DNA of 63,594 nt, taken from the NCBI GenBank assembly GCA_030550235.1, contig JAUQPU010000004.1:1-63594 (forward strand). Direction: 5' to 3'. Every line of letters starts with the position of its first letter. Position 1 is the first letter of the stretch. Positions 44,280 to 52,194 of the stretch are shown piece by piece. This DNA is from Thermoproteota archaeon. GTDB taxonomy: Archaea; Thermoproteota; Nitrososphaeria_A; Caldarchaeales; Calditenuaceae. A program made the translations under genes and the position numbers. The notes beneath the pieces were generated by a model that did no database searches, was not told where the DNA came from, and was given only the letters and a program-made list of their open reading frames with translations.

Positions 44280-46310
44280 TTGAGAGAAGGACGGGTACGT
44301 GGGTTAGAGGATTCTTACAGGCAGGTCCACCTAGACTTTCACACCTCCCCACTAATACCCGATGTTGCGGCCGATTTTAATCCAGAGGAATTCGCTGATA
44401 CTCTCTCACGCGCCTTTGTGAACTCCGTTACGGTCTTTGCCAAGTGCCATCACGGAATGTCTTATTATGATACGCGGATTGGGGTAAAGCATCCATCGCT
44501 GAGGATTGACCTTCTCAGGGAGATGGTGGATGCTTGTCACAGGAGGGGGATTAGGGTTGCTGCGTATTATTCAGTCTGCTGGGACTCGTATATAGGTGAA
44601 GAGCATCCAGAGTGGCTTCAAATAGATAGGAGCGGTGTTCCTGTTAGACCTAAGCCATTTGAGCGGCCATACTACAGCTGGGAGACGCTATGTCTCAACA
44701 CGCCATACGTCGACTATGTTGAGACACAGGTTAGAGAGGTTCTGAGCGGCTACGACGTGGATGGAGTCTTTCTGGACATAGTGGTGCAGAGGAGACCTGG
44801 ATGTCTCTGCCGATTCTGCAGATCTTCGATGGATAGGCTTGGAATGAATTATGCGGTTGAGGAAGACCTCCGGAGACATTCGAGGATGATAGAGGAGAGG
44901 TTTATGGCGAGGATGTGGAGGCTCGTCAGAGAGATACGGCCTAATGCAACTCTCTTCTTTAACGGCGCATCAAGCCTGAATATGGCGCGACTGGCAGAGA
45001 GGTATCTGACTCATTTTGAGATTGAGTCGCTCCCAACTGGGCCGTGGGGATACTACCACTTCCCACTCTATGCGCGTTATCTGAGAAACTTCGGCAAGCC
45101 TATCGTAGGGATGACTGGGAGGTTCCACCTCTCGTGGGGTGATTTTGGAGGGCTTAAACCGTCCGCCCAACTAGTCTATGAGGCTGCCCGGATAATGGCC
45201 CACGGGGCCGCCGTCTCCATAGGCGACCAGATGCACCCGAGGGGGAGGCTAGATGAGGCGGTCTACAACACCATAGGAGAGGCCTATAAGGTTGTGAGGA
45301 GAGTTGAGGGGCTTATGCACGGGTCTGAGCCAGTCTATGAGGCATCGATCCTGGCGCTGCCAAGGTCTAGAAGCGCCGACGCTTACGTCTTCCAAGAGGG
45401 CGGGTTTGGGATTGACGACTCGCTTGCCGGCGCCGTGAAGATTCTACTGGAGGATAAGATACAGTTCAACGTTATCGATAATCTCATGGATTTTGACAGG
45501 TATAGTCTCTTGATAATCCCCGACTTTGGGCTCCTTGATGATGATTCAAGGAAGAGAATCGCAGAATATCTCTCAGGCGGGGGGCGCGTGATCTTCAGCT
45601 ACAAGGCTTGTTTGGAAGAAGGTGGATTCAAGCTCCCTGGAATCGACCTCACATTTATAGACTCGGAGAGGTTTGATGTGGATTTCATCCAAGTCGGCTC
45701 CAAGCTAAGTGAAGACATACCTCCAGGCTTCGACATAGCGATGTATGGCTCAGGGGTCTATACGGGCCTCAGTGATGGAGAGGTGCTTGCCTGGGTTAAG
45801 GAGCCATACTTCAAGAGGAGCTACAGGACGTATACATCTCACACCTACACCCCTGCGTGTAGAGTCTCGGGGAGCCCAGCCATAGCCCTCTCAAGAGACG
45901 GCAAGATAATGTACATCTACTCCCAGATATTCGCGGCCTACTTCAGGCATGGATACTGGCTCTACGGTAGAATACTTAGGAACTGTCTAGGCCTCATGCT
46001 TAGGGAGAGGCTTGTGCAACCCACACTTCCACCCACATCGGAGGTATACCTCTGGAGGAGGATGGGCTCTCTCATCCTCCACCTAATGAATTACCAGTCG
46101 ATGAGGATTGGCAGACACCCAGAGTATATTACGGAATATACATCATACTCGACTTTGAGACCGAGGGTCAGGGTTCCTAGGGAGCCTAGGCGGGTCTACA
46201 ATTATATGAGTGGGGAGGATCTACGCTACAGTTTCTCCGATGGGGTTGTGGAGCTTGTGCTCGAGGAGCCGGGAATCTACGAGGTGGCTGTCCTAGAGGA
46301 TGTGTTCTAA
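44280..46310 (+). CDS. Putative glycoside hydrolase (GHL6/GH42-related) with trimerisation-like domain
   Basis: The 676-residue protein has an N-terminal TIM-barrel-like region of the hypothetical glycosyl hydrolase type (HLDFHTSPLIPDV, AAYYSVCWDSYIGEEHPEW, GVFLDIVVQRRPGCLC). A GH42-trimerisation/GATase-like domain follows (residues 390-480, FDRYSLLIIPDFGLLDDDSR and YLSGGGRVIFSYKA), then a C-terminal beta domain. The catalytic acids cannot be named safely; D and E residues in the GVFLDIV and FEIESLP strands are candidates. It has no signal peptide. A TTG at 44280 is used as start. It is convergent with the PPOX gene (4-nt overlap). Confidence 0.65.
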   Translation: MREGRVRGLEDSYRQVHLDFHTSPLIPDVAADFNPEEFADTLSRAFVNSVTVFAKCHHGMSYYDTRIGVKHPSLRIDLLREMVDACHRRGIRVAAYYSVCWDSYIGEEHPEWLQIDRSGVPVRPKPFERPYYSWETLCLNTPYVDYVETQVREVLSGYDVDGVFLDIVVQRRPGCLCRFCRSSMDRLGMNYAVEEDLRRHSRMIEERFMARMWRLVREIRPNATLFFNGASSLNMARLAERYLTHFEIESLPTGPWGYYHFPLYARYLRNFGKPIVGMTGRFHLSWGDFGGLKPSAQLVYEAARIMAHGAAVSIGDQMHPRGRLDEAVYNTIGEAYKVVRRVEGLMHGSEPVYEASILALPRSRSADAYVFQEGGFGIDDSLAGAVKILLEDKIQFNVIDNLMDFDRYSLLIIPDFGLLDDDSRKRIAEYLSGGGRVIFSYKACLEEGGFKLPGIDLTFIDSERFDVDFIQVGSKLSEDIPPGFDIAMYGSGVYTGLSDGEVLAWVKEPYFKRSYRTYTSHTYTPACRVSGSPAIALSRDGKIMYIYSQIFAAYFRHGYWLYGRILRNCLGLMLRERLVQPTLPPTSEVYLWRRMGSLILHLMNYQSMRIGRHPEYITEYTSYSTLRPRVRVPREPRRVYNYMSGEDLRYSFSDGVVELVLEEPGIYEVAVLEDVF

Positions 46311-46726
46311 CGGATGAATATTTTCTCCGGCTTAATCCGCCAAATCAACCTACCCTCCCTAGGCCCCTCAAATCTGGTGACGCCAAGATACTTTTTCGCC
46401 ATCTTATCAATGTGCTCCACCGCGCCTATAGTCGTCTTCTCAACCACGCGACCCCGGATCTCACAGTACTTGTAGGGGTTTGCTGAGTCGGCTATGGCGA
46501 TTGAGACGCGCGGGTCTCTGTCAGTATTCCTGTCCTTCACCCTCCCCTTTACTGTGTTGACTAAGATGTAGTCGTCCTCGATGTCTATCCAGACAGGTGA
46601 GACTTGGGGCGAGCCATCAGGCATCAGCGTCGCGACGAATCCGAAGTTCCTACCCTCAACTAGCCTCCTCACCTCAGATGGTATGCGCGGCACGCGAATC
46701 GGTTGATTCCTCACTATTTTAGCCAT
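46307..46726 (-). CDS. PPOX-class flavin/F420-binding protein
   Basis: This 139-residue split-barrel protein has GFVATLMPDGSPQVSPVW near residues 29-46 and the strand-helix DRDPRVSIAIADSANPYKYCEIRG. These make it an FMN- or F420-dependent PPOX-family protein. It starts at ATG 46726, 27-28 nt from a TATA box at 46750-46757 that it may share with the divergent AIM24 gene. Its substrate is unknown; the last bases overlap the GH-like gene. Confidence 0.85.
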   Translation of the reverse strand: MAKIVRNQPIRVPRIPSEVRRLVEGRNFGFVATLMPDGSPQVSPVWIDIEDDYILVNTVKGRVKDRNTDRDPRVSIAIADSANPYKYCEIRGRVVEKTTIGAVEHIDKMAKKYLGVTRFEGPREGRLIWRIKPEKIFIR

Positions 46727-46749
46727 TATCTAGGAGTGGGGCTAAATTT

Positions 46750-46757
46750 TTTATAAG
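46750..46757. promoter_or_regulatory. Apparently shared symmetric TATA box between divergent genes
   Basis: The same 8-mer reads TTTATAAG on the plus and CTTATAAA on the minus strand. Its centre is about 28 nt from TTG 46782 (plus gene) and 27.5 nt from ATG 46726 (minus gene), the spacing expected for both starts. Confidence 0.5.
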
Positions 46758-46766
46758 GCCGGGACA

Positions 46767-47474
46767 ATGTCAGGGCGAGCCTTGAGGTTCGAGATCAAGC
46801 ATCGTCCATCCTACTCGCTTCTTGAGGTGGGGCTTGAGCAGGGTGAGGCGATTAGGGCTGAGGCTGGGGCTATGACATACATGTCCCCGAATATTCAGGT
46901 GAAGACTGTCATGCGTGAGGCGAGCTTCATACAGAGCCTCGGCCTCAAGATACTTGGAGGCCAGTCATTCTTCGTAAACGAGTATATGGCGAGTGGCGGT
47001 ACTGGTTTGGTGGGACTGGTCTCGGCTCCTCTGGGGGACATAGCACGACTCGAGGTTAGGCCTGGGCTAGGCTATATTGTGCAGAAAGCGGCTTATGTGG
47101 CCTCTACCCCAAAAATCGATCTCGACATAAAGTGGCAGGGCTTCACTCGGGGGCTTTTTGGGCAGGGCCTATTCATGCTAAGGGCCACTGGAAGCGGAGA
47201 CCTCTTCATCAACACCTTCGGAGCCCTCGAGAAGAAAACACTCGCAGCAGGCGAGGAGCTCATAGTAGATAACTTCCATCTGGCAGCATTCTCCGAGACA
47301 TGCACCTACCAAGTCTCAAAGTTTGGAGGACTCAAATCCACACTACTTGGGGGCGAGGGGCTCGTGGTGAGGGTGAGAGGCCCAGGCGAGATATATATCC
47401 AGACAAAAAATCCCGCCGAGTTCGCCGAGTGGCTATGGAGCCTGCTAGCATACACCCAGTCAAGGTCAAGGTAA
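46767..47474 (+). CDS. AIM24 / TIGR00266-family protein
   Basis: The 235-residue protein matches the AIM24 (DUF124) beta-helix family: RFEIKHRPSYSLLEVGLEQGEAIRAEAGAMTYM, later FVNEYMASGGTGLVGL and FLRATGSGDLFINTFGA-type strands. The family is widespread, trimeric and without a defined biochemical role. ATG 46767 is given, but TTG 46782 (LRFEIKHRPSY) fits both the family N-terminus and the TATA spacing better. A divergent PPOX gene shares the promoter region. No operon partner follows. Confidence 0.82.
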   Translation: MSGRALRFEIKHRPSYSLLEVGLEQGEAIRAEAGAMTYMSPNIQVKTVMREASFIQSLGLKILGGQSFFVNEYMASGGTGLVGLVSAPLGDIARLEVRPGLGYIVQKAAYVASTPKIDLDIKWQGFTRGLFGQGLFMLRATGSGDLFINTFGALEKKTLAAGEELIVDNFHLAAFSETCTYQVSKFGGLKSTLLGGEGLVVRVRGPGEIYIQTKNPAEFAEWLWSLLAYTQSRSR

Positions 47475-47724
47475 TTTCGGAGAGAGAATTCCAGCTTTAG
47501 AGAACCTAGCTAGGTCAATTTTCATTGAACACCCTTCTCAAAATAAAGAAGAATTCTTCACAGGCTCGTTAGAAGAGCAGCCAATCGGTGGGCTTATTTT
47601 AAAGGCAGTTGTAGAAGGTGTAAGATGCCTCAAACCCAGTAGAACGCCGAGTGTTTAAGCCTTATTATGGCGATGCCCTCGCGGCTAAAAATAAATACCC
47701 TAAGACACCGCCGTTGATTAAAAA

Positions 47725-47732
47725 TTTAAATA
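47725..47732 (+). promoter_or_regulatory. TATA box of secreted protease gene
   Basis: TTTAAATA, centred about 25 nt before ATG 47754, lies in a long A/T-rich tract. Confidence 0.45.
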
Positions 47733-47753
47733 AAATTTTCGATCTGTTTCTCC

Positions 47754-49598
47754 ATGCGACCTGGCGCTCCTCTTCTAATCCTCTTGGTACTGTTTTCGAT
47801 TCTGACTATACCTCCAACCGCCTCACTTAGTAGGGAAAGCTCGCCGTTAACATATGACGAGCTACTCTTAGAGTTGTCCGATAGTATTCCAGGCCTTGCA
47901 GGGGTTTTCGTAGACGAGAATGGGAGGCTCACCTTATCGATAGCAGGGAACATGAGCGCTCAGGCATTTGAGCAGTTAGCCGCTGTGGTGTCAACATATC
48001 CACAGCTAAGGTCTGATGTGGCTGAAGCCCTCTCAACGGGAAGATACAGGATGGCCAGTGCGAACTTTGATTTTAGAACCCTTTGGAATTGGCGAGCAAG
48101 AATTCTGAATGAGAGAAGAATCGCTTCCGCGCTGAGCTTCATAGATATCGATGAAAGGGGGAATAGGCTTTTGATAGGTATCGGCACATCGGCTAACGCT
48201 TCTGAGGTTACCCGATTGGTATCCGAGCTAGGGATCCCTGAGGCAGGGTTCAACTTGGTGAGAGCGCAGATAAGACCTGTGGTTACTTTGCGAGATTATG
48301 TAAGACCTACCGTAGGGGGGCTCCAGATAGCCTTCAGTAACTATCTCTGCACACTAGGCTTCAACGCTTTCCGCTCAGGCACGCGCGGATACCTAGTGAA
48401 CAGCCACTGCACAACGTCTCAGTGGCAGCCTGATGGAACAGCCCACTACCAACCATATGCAACATCCTCTTCTTATGCGATTGGTGTGGAGCAGGTTGAT
48501 CCACCGTATTTCACCTCGCCACCTTGCCCATCAGGCTATCAGTGCAGATATAGCGACGCAGCCTTTGGAAGATACCTGTCAGGAGCTAGCTCCTCTCTCG
48601 GAAAGATAGCTAGAACTTCAGGGATAGGCTCAATAACTTTAGTGGGTGAATGGACGATAATCGGTGAGGTTGGATATCCTCTTGCAGGTGAGGCGCTAAA
48701 CAAAGTTGGAAGGACGACCGGGTGGAGCCAGGGAGTGGTGACATATACCTGCGTAACCATATTTGTCTCTGGGACGAACTACGCGTTGATCTGTCAAGAC
48801 CTCGTTAGAGCGAATGTTGGCGCTGGCGACAGTGGATCTCCGGTTTTCAAGATCGTTGATTCCTCCGCAGGTACTGTTCAGCTCTACGGCATACTGTGGG
48901 GTGGCGGCGACATAAACGGGGTGAGGCACTTCGCCTTCAGCAACATGGCCAATATTGAGAGGGAGCTGGGAGACCTTGTGACGTTCCAGACATCCCAGGT
49001 TACTCCGCGCATAAACGTTCTCTACCCCAACGGCGGGGAGACGCTAGTGATAGGCTCGGAAGTTCAGATACAGTGGACTACGCAGGCCGTCTCCGGTAAC
49101 GTGAGGATTCTGCTTTCAAGGGACGGAGGCTCGACGTGGACTACGCTCTTCAGCGACACGGCTAATGATGGCTCAGAGCCATGGGTTGTCACAAGCCCGA
49201 CTACCAACACAGCATTAATCAGGATAGAGAGCATAAGCAACCCCTCTATCTACGACACAAGCAACTCAACCTTTAGGATAGTGGAGCAGACCGGACAGCA
49301 TATTACGGTAAGAGTCATCAGGCCTAACGGTGGAGAGACTCTTAGAGCCTATAGCTACTACTTCATCTACTGGTCAGTTTCAGGTGGGGCGGAGATCACT
49401 AGAACACAGATCTATTTCTCCCCGAACGGCGGTGCGAGCTGGTCCCTAATAGCAACCTTATCGGGAAACCCGCGATATTATATGTGGAGGGTGCCGAACA
49501 TACCCACGAGCTCCGGCCTAATCAAAGTGGTTGTAACAGATAGCTTAGGGCAAACAGGGGAAGACACAAGCGACCGGACATTTAGGATAACGCGATAG
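47754..49598 (+). CDS. Secreted chymotrypsin-fold serine protease with two C-terminal Ig-like repeats
   Basis: The 614-residue protein has a Sec signal peptide (LLILLVLFSILTIPPTASLS), a pro-region (about residues 27-185) and a chymotrypsin-like domain. The triad is H218 in NSHCTTS, D268 in YSDAAFGRYL and S360 in GAGDSGSP. Cysteine pairs (199/219, 258/264, 333/347) fit three disulfides. Two repeats, about 418-509 and 517-614, start with YPNGGE and RPNGGE and resemble the Ig-like Kre9/KNH family domain, probably for surface or glycan attachment. ATG 47754 has a TATA box upstream. It likely matures by autoprocessing of the pro-region outside the cell. Confidence 0.88.
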   Translation: MRPGAPLLILLVLFSILTIPPTASLSRESSPLTYDELLLELSDSIPGLAGVFVDENGRLTLSIAGNMSAQAFEQLAAVVSTYPQLRSDVAEALSTGRYRMASANFDFRTLWNWRARILNERRIASALSFIDIDERGNRLLIGIGTSANASEVTRLVSELGIPEAGFNLVRAQIRPVVTLRDYVRPTVGGLQIAFSNYLCTLGFNAFRSGTRGYLVNSHCTTSQWQPDGTAHYQPYATSSSYAIGVEQVDPPYFTSPPCPSGYQCRYSDAAFGRYLSGASSSLGKIARTSGIGSITLVGEWTIIGEVGYPLAGEALNKVGRTTGWSQGVVTYTCVTIFVSGTNYALICQDLVRANVGAGDSGSPVFKIVDSSAGTVQLYGILWGGGDINGVRHFAFSNMANIERELGDLVTFQTSQVTPRINVLYPNGGETLVIGSEVQIQWTTQAVSGNVRILLSRDGGSTWTTLFSDTANDGSEPWVVTSPTTNTALIRIESISNPSIYDTSNSTFRIVEQTGQHITVRVIRPNGGETLRAYSYYFIYWSVSGGAEITRTQIYFSPNGGASWSLIATLSGNPRYYMWRVPNIPTSSGLIKVVVTDSLGQTGEDTSDRTFRITR

Positions 49599-49623
49599 CA
49601 TCTATCTGTTAGTGTAATTGGAA

Positions 49624-49698
49624 CGGGCCCGGCGGGACTCGAACCCGCGACCTCCGGCTCCGCAGGCCGGCGCCCTATCCATGCTAGGCCACGGGCCC
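49624..49698 (-). tRNA. tRNA-Arg (GCG)
   Basis: On the minus strand the 75-nt tRNA has acceptor GGGCCCG/CGGGCCC with discriminator G. The anticodon stem CCGGC/GCCGG encloses CTGCGGA (anticodon GCG), and the T-arm is GGGTTCGAGTCCC. No intron and no encoded CCA. Confidence 0.95.
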
Positions 49699-49785
49699 GT
49701 CTGAATCTGTCAGAGGACTCTAATTTATGCTTGGAACGTTGGGAATGGGTTATAGCTGGCCGCATGTGTCTATTCTACAAGTGAA

Positions 49786-50538
49786 GTGTGGGGCTTGGGT
49801 CGGGCTTTGATTGAGGTTGCAGGGCTCTGGAAGAGTTTTAACGGTGAGCCGGTGGTCAGGGGGCTGAACCTGGTCGTCGGCGAGGGTAGAGTGCATGGCC
49901 TACTAGGGCTGAATGGGGCTGGTAAGACGACGACAATTAAGTGTGTGGTGGGGCTCTTGAGGCCTGAGAGGGGTGAGGTCTTAATCGCAGGCCGCTCAGT
50001 CCTCACCGACACGGCGTATAAGGATTTTCTCGGATATCTCCCGGAGAATCCTGCCCTTCCAGAGTACCTGACGACGGAGGAGTTCCTAATCTTCAACTCC
50101 AGGCTTAAGAGACTTGGAGAAGGGGAGCTGATGAGGCGGGTCTCAGAGAGCGTGGAGTTGTTTGGTCTAGGGCGGTATCTCGACAAGCTCATCTACGAGT
50201 TGTCGAAGGGTGTCAGGCAGAGGATAGCCTTCGCAGCGGCTATAGTCAATAACCCCAGGATTCTCATCCTTGATGAGCCTTTCAACGGGCTTGACCCTGA
50301 GGCACAGAGCGTCGCGAAGATGTTGATGAGGGAGACGGCGAGGAATGGTGGGGCTGTCCTCGTAAGCACCCACCTACTCGACTCTATTGAGAGGGTCTGC
50401 GACTCGGCGACGATTATTCACTTGGGCCGGGAGCTGGCCTCGGGGACGCTGGAGGAGCTTAGAGGCCTGGCAGGCCTGAGAGACCCGGCATCCCTCGAAG
50501 AGGCTTTCCTAAACATAGTCTCGAGGCAAAGGACTTGA
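49786..50538 (+). CDS. ABC-2-type exporter ATPase
   Basis: The 250-residue ATPase has Walker A GLNGAGKTT, a signature-like LSKGVRQRIAFAAA, Walker B ILILDEPFNGLDPEA and the H-loop TH. The LSKG signature and single-domain size are typical for ABC-2/DrrA-type efflux or lipid/polysaccharide exporters. Possible starts are GTG 49786, TTG 49795 and TTG 49807; the last leaves the usual LIEVAGLWKSF start. The next gene, an ABC-2 membrane protein, overlaps it by 4 nt. Confidence 0.88.
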   Translation: MWGLGRALIEVAGLWKSFNGEPVVRGLNLVVGEGRVHGLLGLNGAGKTTTIKCVVGLLRPERGEVLIAGRSVLTDTAYKDFLGYLPENPALPEYLTTEEFLIFNSRLKRLGEGELMRRVSESVELFGLGRYLDKLIYELSKGVRQRIAFAAAIVNNPRILILDEPFNGLDPEAQSVAKMLMRETARNGGAVLVSTHLLDSIERVCDSATIIHLGRELASGTLEELRGLAGLRDPASLEEAFLNIVSRQRT

Positions 50539-52055
50539 CGCGCCTAGCCCTCCTCCTCTTAACTGTCAAGCTTAAACAGTATCTGGGACAGCTGAGACAC
50601 TCCCCCAGGAACATCCTCTCCCTAGCCGCCGTCTACCTCCTCTGGCTCCTCATAATCGGCCTAGTCTCACTCATGCTCCGATTCACAGGCATACTTGCGG
50701 GCGGTGGCCCTAGAGGATTCCTTAGCATTCTCTCTGAGGTCACCGTGACCATTATACTTGCTGTTGGGGTCTTCCTGGGTGTTAAGGGAGGGGTTACAGC
50801 CTTCCCATACGAGATAGACTATGTCCTCACATCCAGTGTGAAGCCACGTATCTATCTGCTGGTGGACCTGCTCTTCCAGCTCTTCCTGCTGGGCTTCTTC
50901 ATAGTCCCACCGACCACCCTCATGCTGGCCATAATCACCTATCCCCACCATCTCAGCTACCTCGGCAGGGCTCTCCCCCTCTACATCTCTGCCACCGTCA
51001 TGGCCATCCTGCTCTCCCATGTGCTGGGTGTTTCAAGGACGAGTATAGGTGAGAGGAGTGTGAAGCTGGTGGGCTGGGGCCTGATGGCTCTAGTTTTGAC
51101 GCCTCTAGTCCTCTTGGCGCTTCGCATAGCTCCACCCGAGTTCCTAACACTACACCCCGCCGTCATCATCTCATCAGCGATAGAGGCCCCGGGCACTAGT
51201 CTACTACTGATTCCACCCTACCTCGCATTGCTGGTCCTCGCATACCTACACCTCTCCAAGTCCAACTTCTACCCCTCCATCACGCCTCTCCTACACTCGG
51301 TTCTGATGGAGCCCCCCAACAGGCTCTCAAAATACTTCAGGCTCCCCGGTGTTGGTAGATTCTTCGGGCTCAGCTCTGCCCGGGGCCACCTCTCCCTGAT
51401 GTATAGGCTTCACCTTGTGAGGATTGTTAGGGAGGGCAGCCTCTGGACTGGTGTGATGGTGCTCGTCTTCCTGACGCTGGCAAACACCGCCCTGCCTAGG
51501 CTGGTGGGTGTGGCCCAGTTCCCCGAGCTGGCGGAGCTGACCATGATCACCCTCTACATCCCCCTCCTCCCGGCCCTGCTCGCGATAAACTGGAGTATAT
51601 CAGAGAGACCTAACACATGGGTCATCAGCCTCTCACAGAATGGCGTGAGACACTATGTCTCAGGCCTCTACCTAGCGTATCTCACAGTAACATTCCTCTT
51701 CGCACTGCTTCTCTATGGCCTAGTCTCCATCGGCTCAGCCGAGGCTCCATTCCTCCTAGTCGACCTAGTTCTGCTCCTGGCCATGTCATGCTTCGGCTCG
51801 ACCCTCTCAATCCTCGTCTCACTCATCACGAGGCTGGCACCCTCACCATTCTCCCTCGGCTCCTTCCTCTACATCCTGATACCCCTAGCGGGCTCAATCC
51901 TCCTCTCCCTCCCCATACTCATCGTCAGACTCTTCGAGCCGCTGGCAAGCTCACCGACCATATTCCTAATGGCCAACATGCTGGCGTACGTGGGGGTCTC
52001 CGCGACAATCCTCTATAAAATCCTCACAATAGGCGGCGCAAGATACCTTAACTAA
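50535..52055 (+). CDS. ABC-2-type membrane protein
   Basis: The 506-residue hydrophobic protein has about 11-13 helices and no recognisable EAA loop. It is the probable transmembrane partner of the ATPase just upstream, with which it overlaps by four bases (TTGA), starting at TTG 50535. ABC-2 proteins export drugs, lipids, glycans or peptides; this larger, fused-size member cannot be assigned a substrate. Nearby surface-appendage genes make glycan or lipid export possible. Confidence 0.75.
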   Translation: MTRLALLLLTVKLKQYLGQLRHSPRNILSLAAVYLLWLLIIGLVSLMLRFTGILAGGGPRGFLSILSEVTVTIILAVGVFLGVKGGVTAFPYEIDYVLTSSVKPRIYLLVDLLFQLFLLGFFIVPPTTLMLAIITYPHHLSYLGRALPLYISATVMAILLSHVLGVSRTSIGERSVKLVGWGLMALVLTPLVLLALRIAPPEFLTLHPAVIISSAIEAPGTSLLLIPPYLALLVLAYLHLSKSNFYPSITPLLHSVLMEPPNRLSKYFRLPGVGRFFGLSSARGHLSLMYRLHLVRIVREGSLWTGVMVLVFLTLANTALPRLVGVAQFPELAELTMITLYIPLLPALLAINWSISERPNTWVISLSQNGVRHYVSGLYLAYLTVTFLFALLLYGLVSIGSAEAPFLLVDLVLLLAMSCFGSTLSILVSLITRLAPSPFSLGSFLYILIPLAGSILLSLPILIVRLFEPLASSPTIFLMANMLAYVGVSATILYKILTIGGARYLN

Positions 52056-52160
52056 CCCTCCCCAAACCCTCGAGAACCGTAGAATAGGATCAGATTTTCA
52101 GCCTCAACGACTGTTAAGAACCCATTTATACCACAACCACAGGCACTGTATTGCAAAACT

Positions 52161-52168
52161 TTTATAAT
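52161..52168 (+). promoter_or_regulatory. TATA box of pilus ATPase gene
   Basis: TTTATAAT, centred about 30 nt before TTG 52195, supports that start. Confidence 0.45.
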
Positions 52169-52194
52169 CCATATGGATTACTTATTTTTTAAGA

